Shown here piece by piece: positions 25,940-35,026 of a stretch of DNA of 64,000 bases (its first letter is position 1; each line of letters begins with the position of its first letter). The notes beneath the pieces are model-generated. The model did no database searches. It worked only from the letters and a program-made list of their open reading frames with translations, and was not told the DNA's origin. Position numbers and translations under genes: made by a program. The stretch comes from JANQEU01 sp965242805 (GTDB lineage: Bacteria; Bacteroidota; Bacteroidia; Cytophagales; Cyclobacteriaceae), in contig CBDETD010000002.1 in NCBI GenBank assembly GCA_965242805.1, positions 5,704,001 to 5,768,000 of the forward strand, written 5' to 3'.

Positions 25940-26490
25940 GAAAACTGAAGAGGTATTTCTTCCTTATGATGTTCAGTACCTTTGGGTGGAAGACAAAAGG
26001 GGAAATCCCTGATCTGGACAAATACGTCATAGTAGTAGCTCCACATACCAGTAACTGGGACTTCTTTGTCGGTCTTGCAGCACGGTATATTTTGCACTTA
26101 AGGTCTCACTTCCTTGCAAAGAATTCACTGTTTAAGGTTCCGGTTGTTGGGTGGTTCCTGAAGTCGATCGGTGGTCATGCGGTTGATCGCAGCAGAAAAA
26201 CCAATATGGTTGATCAGGTGGTGGAGATCTTCGAGAATAACAATAAATTTGTTCTAACTGTCACTCCTGAAGGCACCCGATCCTATCAACCCAACTGGAA
26301 GACGGGTTTTTATCGAATTGCTGAGAAAGCAAAAGTGCCAATTGTCATGGTCGGATTTGATTATGGTAACAGGGTAGTGGAAGTACTTGATCCTTTTCAC
26401 CCCACAGGTGACCTTGAATCGGACATTGAAAAGATGAAAGATTATTATCGCACCATAAGGGGGAAGCGACCGGAGTTAGGTGTGCTGTAA
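25936..26490 (+). CDS. PlsC-like 1-acylglycerol-3-phosphate acyltransferase
   Basis: 184 residues. The acyltransferase motif HTSNWD (H37, D42; HX4D), the substrate-binding GGHAVDRS and TPEGTRS motifs are present. Shorter than classical PlsC (about 240) and without clear membrane helices beyond an N-terminal hydrophobic patch, like the compact acyltransferases of Bacteroidota. It probably acylates lysophosphatidic acid or another lysolipid. Last gene of the accA operon; the terminator 2 bp after the stop has its U-tract on the other strand. Confidence 0.88.
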   Translation: MRKLKRYFFLMMFSTFGWKTKGEIPDLDKYVIVVAPHTSNWDFFVGLAARYILHLRSHFLAKNSLFKVPVVGWFLKSIGGHAVDRSRKTNMVDQVVEIFENNNKFVLTVTPEGTRSYQPNWKTGFYRIAEKAKVPIVMVGFDYGNRVVEVLDPFHPTGDLESDIEKMKDYYRTIRGKRPELGVL

Positions 26491-26491
26491 T

Positions 26492-26515
26492 AAAAAAGGC
26501 TCGGATCACCGAGCC
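26492..26515 (-). terminator. intrinsic terminator of the zinc-ribbon/Nif3 operon
   Basis: Minus strand: GGCTCGG, loop TGAT, CCGAGCC, then six T. Perfect 7-bp stem, 26 bp after the stop of the zinc-ribbon gene. The plus-strand operon converges on it. Confidence 0.92.
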
Positions 26516-26540
26516 TCTTCATACTTTGCATTTCAAATTT

Positions 26541-27329
26541 TTACTTGGCTGCAGCCTTGGTTGTTGTTTTTCTGGTTCGCCGTTTTGGCTTGGTTTCTTC
26601 CACGATTTCCTCCTCAACATCAGCCAATACTCTTCCGCAGTGTTCACAAACAATAATTTTCTTTCTTTCTCTGATCTCAGCCTGTTTCTGAGGTGGAACA
26701 ATATTGAAACACCCACCACAAGCACCTCGTTTGACCGATACAACTGCCAGACCATTTCGCATGTTCTGCCTGATCTTTTCATAAGACATGAGCAACCTGT
26801 CTTCAACATCCTTAGCAGCAGTATTTCTGGATTTCTCAAGCTTTTTCTCGTCCGTTTCGGATTCCTTAGTAATTACCTCGAGCTCATCTTTCTTACTATC
26901 AAGGTCCTTATTCTTTTCTTCAAGTACCGATTTCGTGGTTTCTATTTCCTCTTTCTTCTCCTCAATCTTGGTATACGCTTCCTTTATTCTCTTTTCGAGG
27001 ATCTGGATCTCTAGATCCTGAAGTTCGATTTCCTTTGTGATTGCATCGTACTCCCTGTTATTTCTGACATTCATTTGCTGCTCCTCATATTTTTTTATGA
27101 GTTTTTCAGCATCCTTGATGGCAGACTTATTATTACCAATATTGGTCTCTATTTCAGCAAGCTCATTATTTTGATTTTCTATCCTTGTCTGAAAGCCTGC
27201 AATCTCGTCTTCCAAATCCATCACCTCATCAGGCAAGGCGCCTCTTATCTTCTTTATTTCGTCAATTTCGGAATCAATGGATTGTAATTTGATAAGCGCA
27301 TCTAGCTTCTTCGCTACCGTGTTTTCCAT
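26541..27329 (-). CDS. coiled-coil protein with C4 zinc ribbon
   Basis: 262 residues. Residues about 5-185 are a long charged coiled coil (repeated KK/E heptads, for example YDAITKEIELQDLEIQILEK). Residues about 200-240 form a four-Cys zinc ribbon: RGACGGCFNIVPP and VCEHCGRVL. The C-terminus is Lys/Arg/Thr-rich. This is the conserved COG1579 family, generally next to Nif3, as here. It may bind nucleic acid; related proteins have been linked to ribosomes or translation, but a role for this one is not established. Follows nif3 on the same strand with only 3 bp between. Confidence 0.9.
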   Translation of the reverse strand: MENTVAKKLDALIKLQSIDSEIDEIKKIRGALPDEVMDLEDEIAGFQTRIENQNNELAEIETNIGNNKSAIKDAEKLIKKYEEQQMNVRNNREYDAITKEIELQDLEIQILEKRIKEAYTKIEEKKEEIETTKSVLEEKNKDLDSKKDELEVITKESETDEKKLEKSRNTAAKDVEDRLLMSYEKIRQNMRNGLAVVSVKRGACGGCFNIVPPQKQAEIRERKKIIVCEHCGRVLADVEEEIVEETKPKRRTRKTTTKAAAK

Positions 27330-27332
27330 GTA

Positions 27333-28439
27333 TTAATACGTGTAAAAAGTTGGATTAGTAATCACCTCTGACAAACGAACTGCAATATTAGCGAATTTTT
27401 CTTGTAAAAAGTCATGTATCAAGTCCTTAGTGAAGACTTCACTTTCATAATGACCAATGTCCGCAATGATGATCTTACCATCAGCTTCAAAAAAATCATG
27501 ATACTTGAAATCACCTGTGATAAATATGTCGGCCTTCCTTGATTTAGCCACTGAGAGTAGAAAGCTACCTGAACCTCCGCATACTGCCACTTTCTTTATG
27601 TTTTCTAAACAGGGATTTGTGTGTCTGATCACCTTTAGATCCATGGTGTTTTTCAAATGTTCCAAAAAGTCTTGTACCCTCATGGCCTTTGGTAGATCTC
27701 CCACCATACCGGATCCCACTTCCTGGTTTTTATTACTTAGTTGAGTGAGATAATAGGCTACCTCTTCGTACGGATGGGACTCGTTCAAGGCCTTTAGAAT
27801 ATTTTCCGATAGGTGAGTTGGGAATATCACTTCGACCCTCTTTTCCTGTACTGTCTCTTCCTTGTTTGGCTCTCCAATATGAGGGTTGGTGTCTTCTCCG
27901 GGGCGGAATGTTCCTATCCCTTCCACCTGAAAACTGCAATGATCATATTCCCCCACTTTTCCGGCACCTGCTTTGAACATATTGTCCAAAACGGCTTTTA
28001 ATTCATTTTCAGGTATGAATGTCACAAGTTTGGAAAGTGTGGAGTCCTTGGGACTTAGGATTTGAATGTCCTGAAGGCCTAGTTTCTCACATATCTTCTG
28101 ATTTACACCGTTATGTACGTTGTCAAGGTTTGTGTGAATTGCATAGATCGATATGTCATTTTTGATTGCCATTGAAACACAACGTTCGACCCAATGCTGG
28201 TTTGTGATCTTCTTTAAGCCTTTGAAGATCAATGGATGATGGGCAATGATCATCCGGCAGTTTTTGTCGATTGCTTCTTGAACTACCCCTTCAGTGACAT
28301 CAAGAGTAACTAAGATGTTATCGACCGGATCATCATAGTTACCAATCAGTAATCCTGAGTTATCATAAGATTCCTGGTAGGAGAGCGGAGCCCATTCTTC
28401 TAGGGATTTAATAATATCTTTGACCTTGACGTTATTCAT
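27333..28439 (-). CDS. Nif3-like dinuclear metal-centre protein (YbgI family)
   Basis: 368 residues from ATG 28439; an in-frame TTG at 28454 lies inside lpxK and is not needed. The metal ligands are visible: IIAHHPLIFKGLKKI, HTNLDNVHNGVN and, at the C-terminus, the IGHYESE motif. The central PII-like insertion domain (about 130-240) is present, giving the long form of the family. Hexameric toroid proteins with unsettled function (GTP cyclohydrolase-like or peptidase-like activities proposed). Forms a two-gene operon with the zinc-ribbon gene. Its start codon directly abuts the lpxK start on the other strand. Confidence 0.93.
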   Translation of the reverse strand: MNNVKVKDIIKSLEEWAPLSYQESYDNSGLLIGNYDDPVDNILVTLDVTEGVVQEAIDKNCRMIIAHHPLIFKGLKKITNQHWVERCVSMAIKNDISIYAIHTNLDNVHNGVNQKICEKLGLQDIQILSPKDSTLSKLVTFIPENELKAVLDNMFKAGAGKVGEYDHCSFQVEGIGTFRPGEDTNPHIGEPNKEETVQEKRVEVIFPTHLSENILKALNESHPYEEVAYYLTQLSNKNQEVGSGMVGDLPKAMRVQDFLEHLKNTMDLKVIRHTNPCLENIKKVAVCGGSGSFLLSVAKSRKADIFITGDFKYHDFFEADGKIIIADIGHYESEVFTKDLIHDFLQEKFANIAVRLSEVITNPTFYTY

Positions 28440-29483
28440 ATGCGTTGGTGGCAATTACTCTTATACCCATTTGCAATATTATATGATCTTGCCACAAGGT
28501 TTAGAAACCACCTCTATAATATTGGGACAACCCCTTCTTTTGATTTTGAAACCAACGTCATCAGTGTTGGTAATTTATCAATTGGTGGTACCGGCAAGTC
28601 CCCAATGGTGGAGTATATTATAGAGTATTTCCTGGCCAAGAATCTGAAAGTTTCAATACTGAGCCGTGGATATGGGAGGAAGACAAAGGGCTTCCTTGTT
28701 GCGGATCAAAACAGTTCCGCCATTGAAATTGGGGATGAATCGCTGCATTTTCATCAAAGATTCGGTGAGAATGTTTGTGTCGCAGTTGGTGAAGATAGGG
28801 CATTTTCGATCCCACAGATTTTGATGAAACAGGAAGATAATGACATTATTGTTCTTGATGATGGATTCCAACACAGGAGGGTGAATCCAAACCTGTCGAT
28901 TCTGCTTACTACCTATCAAAATCCGTTTTATAAAGACCGAGTAATACCGGCGGGAACCTTAAGAGAATCCAAATACGGGGCAAGACGAGCAGGTGTTATC
29001 ATAATGACCAAATGTCCTGCTGACTTATCAAATTCGGAAAGAGACAGACTGGAAAACCAATTAAGGAAATTTAACGAAAAAGCAAAGATATTTTTCACAA
29101 CCAACCGTTATTACAACTTAAAACCGATCTTCAAAAATAGTGAAATGAGATCATCTGTGGTTGCGTTGGCAGGGACAGCCAATCCAAAAAGTTTCTTTAA
29201 GGAGGTTTCCAGGATTTATAATGTTGTGGCAACTATCTCGTTTCCGGATCATCATCGATATAAGTCCAGGGACATCAGAAGGATCTTATCCCTTCTTAAG
29301 GACCAGGATCGGATATTGATTTGCACTATGAAGGATGCTGTAAAACTTTCAGAATTCAAGGAATTGGAAGGCCACAGTTGTTTTGGAATACCTTATCTAC
29401 CCGGATTTTTATCAGGAGAACATGAATTCAAATCAGTTTTAGATTTAGCGATCCAATCATACAATCGGGAATCCTTTGATTAG
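28440..29483 (+). CDS. lpxK: tetraacyldisaccharide 4'-kinase
   Basis: 347 residues. The N-terminal membrane anchor (LLLYPFAILYDLATRFRN), the P-loop in GNLSIGGTGKSP (K53, S54), RGYGRKTKG, the catalytic DDGFQHR motif and the later DHHRYKSRDI motif are all LpxK signatures. It phosphorylates the 4' position of the lipid A disaccharide at the inner membrane, so the organism makes lipid A. The ATG at 28440 is immediately next to the ATG of nif3 (CAT|ATG at 28437-28442), leaving no intergenic DNA. Upstream of a porin and miaE. Confidence 0.96.
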   Translation: MRWWQLLLYPFAILYDLATRFRNHLYNIGTTPSFDFETNVISVGNLSIGGTGKSPMVEYIIEYFLAKNLKVSILSRGYGRKTKGFLVADQNSSAIEIGDESLHFHQRFGENVCVAVGEDRAFSIPQILMKQEDNDIIVLDDGFQHRRVNPNLSILLTTYQNPFYKDRVIPAGTLRESKYGARRAGVIIMTKCPADLSNSERDRLENQLRKFNEKAKIFFTTNRYYNLKPIFKNSEMRSSVVALAGTANPKSFFKEVSRIYNVVATISFPDHHRYKSRDIRRILSLLKDQDRILICTMKDAVKLSEFKELEGHSCFGIPYLPGFLSGEHEFKSVLDLAIQSYNRESFD

Positions 29484-29488
29484 TAGTT

Positions 29489-31363
29489 TTGCGCGTGCAT
29501 TTGAGAAGGGCTCTTATACTATTTTTTTTTACTGGACATTATTTGGCGTTGTGTCAGATCCTTGATGACTCCACCGAGTTGGTTTATGGCCCCTCAACCA
29601 TAAGCATAATACAAGAACGGGATCTCAAATTCAACACAGCGGACCCCACGGCTATTGACACTCTTCTAAATGATTTTGAGAACTTCTCATTCGTTGACAG
29701 GTACAGACACTATTATCAGGATTTGGGCAACATCGGGACGGCAATGTTCCCTGTTTTCTATGATCTTCCAACTCAGATAGGCAGGACACCTGGTTATGGT
29801 GCCTACGACATTTATAATGTCGATTATAGGAAATTCAACTATTACGATACAAAGTCTCCCCATATGGATCTTCAGGTGGTTTTGGGCGGCCAGGGGAGAA
29901 CCACCATTGACTATCTATTTACCCAAAATATCAACCCAAACTGGAACTTTGGATTCAATGTCCACAAATTGAATATTGATAAACAAATAGGGGCGGAACA
30001 GAATGAGGGTGACAGGAATGTCGAAAACACGAGGTTCGATTTTTTTACGTTTTATGATCATCCGGAGGTTCCCTATAGATTATTAACATACATATCTTCA
30101 TTTAGCCATAAGGTAGATGAAACGGGAGGTATTTCCGTTTCAGATTCAGCAACAAATGCCGAGATTTTCCTTTACAGGGATTCCCGTATTCAGCTTGAAG
30201 ATGTGCAGGCCTCAGACCAAAGATTAAATTTCCATTTGTACCATGAATACGGATTATTCAAACAATTCCAACTCTATCACCAGTTGGATCGAGATAGACA
30301 GGATAATACCTACCAGGATTTTGCTGATCCGGTTTCGAATTTTGATATCGTAAACTATCGAACATTTTACCCTGCCTATCTGATTGATCCGGATAGCACC
30401 TACCAGGAGTCCAATTTTTCTTCTTTTTCCAATGAAGTAGGATTGAAGGGTACTTTGGCTTCTGTTTATTATCGGTTTTATGTCAAGAACAGGATTGTTG
30501 ATCAGGACTTCCTGTATCTCAATAGCTTCTCCAGGGCGGTTGAAAATTATGTCGGTGGAATTACCCAGTTTAAGTGGAAAGATCTTTTTACTATTCGAGG
30601 TGATTTGGAATTACTTCAAACAGGGGAATTTAAATTCGGAGGCACACTTGAGAGTGACTTGCTGAATGTGAGTTACCGGACCATACGCTACCGTCAGCCA
30701 AACCTCGTGCAGGATTATTTTGGAAATCATTTTGAATGGCACAATTCGTTTGAGCCTGGCTTTAGTAACGAGATAAACGGTAATCTTAAGATCAAATGGA
30801 GAGATTTTGAGTTTATTCCAGGTGTTCAATTCAAAACTCTTGACAATTACGTCTATTACGACACATTGAGTACCCCAAAACAAACAAGCTCCCCTGTTCT
30901 GATCTCTCGATTTGGAGGTTCCTTTAAGTATTATATTCCCACAAACAGAGAATCGGGAGCGGGATTCCATATCAACAACGAGGGATATTTCACATCAGTT
31001 GAAGGTGTTTCCGAGGCTGTAAGTATTCCTAAATTATTTTATAACGGCAAAGTGTTTTGGTCAGGATCAGCTTTTAAAAGGACAGTACCCATGCAGGTGG
31101 GGTTCAATCTACATGCCAAGTCCTCCTATTTTGCCAATGCATACAGTCCTTCTATTCAGCAGTTTTATATCCAGAATTCTGATAAGCTAAAGGCATATTT
31201 CACCATTGACGCATTTTGGAGTATGCGTGTGGATAAGATATTTGTATTCGTTAAACTAACTCACGCCAATATGCCAACTGAAAATGGATATTTCGTTACT
31301 CCGGACTATACTGGACAACAAAGATCTTTTGACTTTGGTGTTAGGTGGTTATTTTTTGATTGA
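29489..31363 (+). CDS. Bacteroidota 'putative porin' outer-membrane protein
   Basis: About 620-624 residues; candidate starts are TTG 29489, GTG 29495 and TTG 29501, no ATG, with the signal peptide LILFFFTGHYLALCQ directly after. Characteristic N-terminal region: FVDRYRHYYQDLGNIGTA, FYDLPTQIGRTPGYGAYD and LGGQGRTTIDYLFTQN, then a long series of amphipathic strands with aromatic girdle residues, ending in FDFGVRWLFFD. This fits the 'putative porin' family, probably an outer-membrane barrel of many strands. Starts 5 bp after lpxK and stops 1 bp before miaE, so it is in an operon with both. Confidence 0.88.
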   Translation: MRVHLRRALILFFFTGHYLALCQILDDSTELVYGPSTISIIQERDLKFNTADPTAIDTLLNDFENFSFVDRYRHYYQDLGNIGTAMFPVFYDLPTQIGRTPGYGAYDIYNVDYRKFNYYDTKSPHMDLQVVLGGQGRTTIDYLFTQNINPNWNFGFNVHKLNIDKQIGAEQNEGDRNVENTRFDFFTFYDHPEVPYRLLTYISSFSHKVDETGGISVSDSATNAEIFLYRDSRIQLEDVQASDQRLNFHLYHEYGLFKQFQLYHQLDRDRQDNTYQDFADPVSNFDIVNYRTFYPAYLIDPDSTYQESNFSSFSNEVGLKGTLASVYYRFYVKNRIVDQDFLYLNSFSRAVENYVGGITQFKWKDLFTIRGDLELLQTGEFKFGGTLESDLLNVSYRTIRYRQPNLVQDYFGNHFEWHNSFEPGFSNEINGNLKIKWRDFEFIPGVQFKTLDNYVYYDTLSTPKQTSSPVLISRFGGSFKYYIPTNRESGAGFHINNEGYFTSVEGVSEAVSIPKLFYNGKVFWSGSAFKRTVPMQVGFNLHAKSSYFANAYSPSIQQFYIQNSDKLKAYFTIDAFWSMRVDKIFVFVKLTHANMPTENGYFVTPDYTGQQRSFDFGVRWLFFD

Positions 31364-31364
31364 T

Positions 31365-31961
31365 ATGATGGAAAAGACCGTATTGGGACTTGAATTGCCC
31401 ACTGATCCACGATGGACCAACATAGCTGAAAAACAGATTGAGGACATACTGGTAGATCATGCCTATTGTGAACAAAAGGCAGCAACTTCGTGCATTTCAC
31501 TAATCGTTCAATATCCGGAAAGGGAAGAGTTGGTGGAGGTTCTTACTCCGGTTGTTGCGGAGGAATGGGCCCATTTTGAAAGAGTGATCGAACAGCTAAA
31601 AAAAAGAGGCTTCAAGCTAGGAAAGCAAAGGAAGGATGAATACGTGTCTGCTTTGAACGGGATCCTTAAGAAAGGTGGGAGCAGAGAGCAACAGTTGGTG
31701 GAAAAGCTCCTCATGAATGCTTTGATTGAAGCTAGAAGCTGTGAAAGATTCAAACTGCTTTGGAAGAACATTGGAGATGAAGAGCTATCGAAATTCTATT
31801 ACGAATTGATGGTCTCTGAAGCTGGTCACTATGCCAATTTCCTGGACCTTGCTAAAAAATACATGCCCGAAAACTACGTCAATGAGCGTTGGAAAGCGTT
31901 CCTTGAGGAAGAAGCCAAGATCATTGAGAACCTGGAAGTTAGAGGAGATCGAATGCACTAA
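31365..31961 (+). CDS. miaE: tRNA-(ms2io6A)-hydroxylase
   Basis: 198 residues from ATG 31365 (31368 also possible); longer in-frame starts lie inside the porin gene. Family motifs: LGLELPTDPRW, DHAYCEQKAA, the ferritin-like diiron ligands in EEWAHFERV and ALIEARSCERF, and SEAGHYANF. It hydroxylates the isopentenyl group of ms2i6A37 in tRNAs using O2 and a diiron centre, so it expects MiaA and MiaB elsewhere. It stops 17 bp before the stop of a convergent gene, with no obvious hairpin in the gap. Confidence 0.95.
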   Translation: MMEKTVLGLELPTDPRWTNIAEKQIEDILVDHAYCEQKAATSCISLIVQYPEREELVEVLTPVVAEEWAHFERVIEQLKKRGFKLGKQRKDEYVSALNGILKKGGSREQQLVEKLLMNALIEARSCERFKLLWKNIGDEELSKFYYELMVSEAGHYANFLDLAKKYMPENYVNERWKAFLEEEAKIIENLEVRGDRMH

Positions 31962-31978
31962 AAGGTATTGTTACATAT

Positions 31979-33205
31979 CTATCTAAAAGCATAAACCAAC
32001 CCCACCAAAACCTGAAACCTGGATGTTGTTTTGAAATCCTTATTGCTGTCAATGCCATTACCTGCAATGTACCTAAATCCAGCTTCCAAAGATAAATTTT
32101 GATTTATGTTATGATCTACAGCTAAACCAAATAAGAAACCTAGTTCGGATCTTTTCATATCTACCGCCGGGTCCTCGGAAATCAAGTTAATGGCGCCTTC
32201 ATCAATATATACTCTGGAATTAACCTTTTCTTCTAAATTTCTATAGATGAATCCAGTATGAATTATAGGTTTGGTTTTGGTTCGAGTAAGTAAATATGAA
32301 AAGAAGAAAGGAATAGAGTACGATTCTAACTGAATAAGCACCTTGTTTGTCTGAACATTAACGGTCCCCTCAACTTTAATGTTTGAGGTTCCCAAAAACT
32401 CACGATAACCAAAAGCATAACCGGAGGAAAAGGTCAAGTTTTCGGAAATGGAGGATAGTGGAAATCTTACATTCATCTCGTAGTACAAGGAAGCCTGTGG
32501 TTCGAGGGTGAGAGAGGATAGATATTGCAGATCGGAATCCTTAGAAATGGAGACAACGTCAACGGAAATCCCAAGTGAGCCACTAAAGCCTACTTTTAAT
32601 GGTGACTTCAAGTAATCAGGTTTCTTCTTAAATACGGATTCATACGTGGGTTCATAACATAGATTGTAATCATCTATCAGTCTTACCAATTTTCGTTCTT
32701 CAAACGAGGTCGAAAATATTCTTTCTTTCAAACTGGAACAGTTTGCAAGAAAATAGCTCAATACAGCTTGATACTTGTTATAATCTTCAATTAACTCTTC
32801 TGCTTTCTTGTCTTCCTGGAAAGAAGAATAATATTTTTTGATGTTTAGAGGTGCCGAGTATCTAAATAGGGTAACAGGTCCATACACTAACCTTCTAAGG
32901 AACAAGGTAGTTTCACCCACAGATTCCATCTCAATGTTCACAGATTGAAATATGAGATTCTTAACTTCAAAGGAATGGACACTTCCAGGCAGATAAACTT
33001 TGAAATCAGTTGAACCCTGTGATTTGAAATTAATCTTACTTTGCAAGTTTATTTCGTTATCGAATTGAATTAAACCAACTATTGTATCTCCATCATGTCC
33101 TATAATTTTACCGTCGAAATAGCTTTCTTCCTGCGCATTTGCATTGTGGGTGATCAAGAAAGCCAATAGAAGTTGAAAGAAATTAATTTTACCTTTTAGT
33201 ATCAT
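31979..33205 (-). CDS. outer-membrane beta-barrel protein, function unknown
   Basis: 408 residues with a signal peptide (FFQLLLAFLITHNANA). Residues about 25-200 form a beta-rich extra domain with FDGKIIGHDGDTIVGLIQF, a common start in Bacteroidota barrel proteins; residues about 200-408 have the alternating strand/turn pattern of a PorT-type barrel and end LVGLVYAFR. A single pair of Cys (ANCSSL, YNLCYE) lies in the linker. Function not known. Its start is 26 bp from the divergent small lipoprotein gene, and the two might share a regulatory region. Confidence 0.7.
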   Translation of the reverse strand: MILKGKINFFQLLLAFLITHNANAQEESYFDGKIIGHDGDTIVGLIQFDNEINLQSKINFKSQGSTDFKVYLPGSVHSFEVKNLIFQSVNIEMESVGETTLFLRRLVYGPVTLFRYSAPLNIKKYYSSFQEDKKAEELIEDYNKYQAVLSYFLANCSSLKERIFSTSFEERKLVRLIDDYNLCYEPTYESVFKKKPDYLKSPLKVGFSGSLGISVDVVSISKDSDLQYLSSLTLEPQASLYYEMNVRFPLSSISENLTFSSGYAFGYREFLGTSNIKVEGTVNVQTNKVLIQLESYSIPFFFSYLLTRTKTKPIIHTGFIYRNLEEKVNSRVYIDEGAINLISEDPAVDMKRSELGFLFGLAVDHNINQNLSLEAGFRYIAGNGIDSNKDFKTTSRFQVLVGLVYAFR

Positions 33206-33231
33206 GATCCGGTTTTAATAGAAAATATTAA

Positions 33232-33600
33232 ATGACAAAAATATTACACTTAACAATAGCATTGTCGTTTTTACTGCTTATTGAAGGTTGCAATAAAAAT
33301 GAAACCATTTACTTGGAAGATGAGCGTCCATTTCTGAGAATATTGCCGGAAGATCAGAACAGTGGTGAAATTATACTTAATGCAGAGGTACTTTATTTTG
33401 GCGAGAATTTAGGAATAAGTCATGGTTTTATCTGGGGTACAGATTCGACTTCATTATTGAATTCAGTAGATCTTGGAAGTATTTTAGTTCCAGGCAAATT
33501 CTCGTATTCACTAACAAATGGAATAAGAAGAGGAACTACCTATTATGTTCGAGCATATGTTAATGAATATTACTCTGAAAAACTCGTGATAGATTATTGA
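33232..33600 (+). CDS. small lipoprotein with one FN3-like domain
   Basis: 122 residues. Lipoprotein signal LLLIEGC (lipid Cys about 20). The remainder reads like a single fibronectin-III-type sandwich: EVLYFGENLGISHGFIWGTDS and, near the end, RRGTTYYVRAYVNEYYSE, a typical G/F strand signature. No other domain. Lies between the barrel gene (divergent) and the convergent 33664 gene. Probably an outer-membrane accessory protein; no specific role inferred. Confidence 0.7.
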   Translation: MTKILHLTIALSFLLLIEGCNKNETIYLEDERPFLRILPEDQNSGEIILNAEVLYFGENLGISHGFIWGTDSTSLLNSVDLGSILVPGKFSYSLTNGIRRGTTYYVRAYVNEYYSEKLVIDY

Positions 33601-33663
33601 TTACAGAAATTGCTTTTGAGTCAAATGACTTTAAACATTCTGTTCAGATAAATTATAATTCGA

Positions 33664-34923
33664 TCAGGTTTTTTGTTTCTTCTTTTTTGCAGCGGGGAAC
33701 AGGATGTTATTAAGAATTAAGCGATAGCCTGGAGAATTAGGATGTAAGTTGAGATCTGTTGGTTCTTCTCCAACAATATGCTGATAATCCTCGGGATCAT
33801 GACCTCCGTAGAAAGTAAAGAAACCTTTTCCTATTACCCCGTGGATATACCGTGCTTCATCAATGGACTTGGTTTCTCCCATAATGAGGACATCTCCTTT
33901 GACAAGAGGTTTTTTGAATCCTGTGGTTTGGCCCATAAATCCTTTGATGATCTGACTGTGGTTCTGTGTAAGCATGGTTGGTATTGGATCCCATTTGGCT
34001 GAGAATTGGAACAGTGAGAAATAATCGTTGTCTTCCCTGAGTCCCCGATTTTGTGGTTGATTGTCAATATTGGAATATTCATATTCCAGTGGATTTTTTT
34101 CAAGCACAAAATCCTCGAATGCAAAAGTACGAGTGAAATCAAGCTTCTGCTGTGCTTGTGGATCGCTTGGATCCCCATCGTACATGCTCTCGCAGATGTC
34201 CAATCCTTCCGCTGCAAGGGCGATGTCGTACGTATCGGTGGCTGAACACATGGCAAAAAGAAATCCTCCGCCAGCCACGAATCCTTGAATACGTTTTACA
34301 ATAGCCAGTTTGAGATGTGAGACCTTGCTAAATCCGTGTTTTCTGGCCGATGCTTCATACTCACGTTGCTGCTGTTGATACCATGGAAGGTGTCTGTAAT
34401 TCCTGTAGAATTTTCCGTACTGACCCGTAAAGTCTTCATGATGCAGATGAAGCCAATCATATTTGACCAGTTCATTGTACATGACCTCGTCATCAAAAAT
34501 GACATCATAGGGAATTTCCGCATAAGTCAGAACAAGTGTAACCGCATCATCCCAGGGCTGCTTACTCTTGGGACTATATACTGCTACCTTGGGGGCCTTT
34601 TCAAGTTTCATTATGTCCATGTTGGATGACGGACTCGCAATGGTATTCAATACCTGATTGGCCTGAGCATCGGATATTATTTCATAGCTCACATTCCTTA
34701 TGATGCACTCATTTTCAATCCGGGTCATGTAGTCGATCATAAAACTACCTCCCCGATAGTTCAGCAACCAATCCACATTCACATCCTCTTCCAGGACCCA
34801 GAAAGAGATGCCATAGGCCTTTAAGTGATTGGTTTGAGACTCATCCATCGGTATGAGGATCTTGGAGGCATAAAGTTGAGTTCCAAGAAGAAATAAGAAG
34901 AAAAACTTGATAAACCTTCCCAT
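33664..34923 (-). CDS. conserved exported Bacteroidota protein (often mislabelled AsnB)
   Basis: 419 residues with a signal peptide (FIKFFFLFLLGTQLYA). Visible signatures: KILIPMDESQTNHLKAYGI, LLNYRGGSF, WDDAVTLVLTYAEIPYDVIFD, LHLHHEDFTGQYGKFY, GGGFLFAMCSATDTYD, and near the end GGHDPEDYQH. The central part looks like a class I glutamine-amidotransferase/ThuA-like flavodoxin fold (GGG-F-x-x-x-C), with a Cys in the nucleophile position. Proteins of this kind are often called asparagine synthetase B, but neither a Cys-2 Ntn amidase nor an SGGLDS ATP motif is present, so that name is not supported. Role unknown; export to periplasm or surface likely. Confidence 0.7.
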   Translation of the reverse strand: MGRFIKFFFLFLLGTQLYASKILIPMDESQTNHLKAYGISFWVLEEDVNVDWLLNYRGGSFMIDYMTRIENECIIRNVSYEIISDAQANQVLNTIASPSSNMDIMKLEKAPKVAVYSPKSKQPWDDAVTLVLTYAEIPYDVIFDDEVMYNELVKYDWLHLHHEDFTGQYGKFYRNYRHLPWYQQQQREYEASARKHGFSKVSHLKLAIVKRIQGFVAGGGFLFAMCSATDTYDIALAAEGLDICESMYDGDPSDPQAQQKLDFTRTFAFEDFVLEKNPLEYEYSNIDNQPQNRGLREDNDYFSLFQFSAKWDPIPTMLTQNHSQIIKGFMGQTTGFKKPLVKGDVLIMGETKSIDEARYIHGVIGKGFFTFYGGHDPEDYQHIVGEEPTDLNLHPNSPGYRLILNNILFPAAKKKKQKT

Positions 34924-35026
34924 ATAAATCGAATTCTACAAATTAAACGTAAACATGAGTAAAACATTTGAAAAATAGGATAACCGGAAAATATCATTTG
35001 TCGTTTTGTAAACTAAATTTGAGATC

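Noticed and set aside
35014..35021. TAAATTTG box before the MacB-type permease as a full promoter
   Set aside because: The -7 box is perfect but no TTG lies at the 19-20 bp spacing; kept only as a remark in the gene entry.
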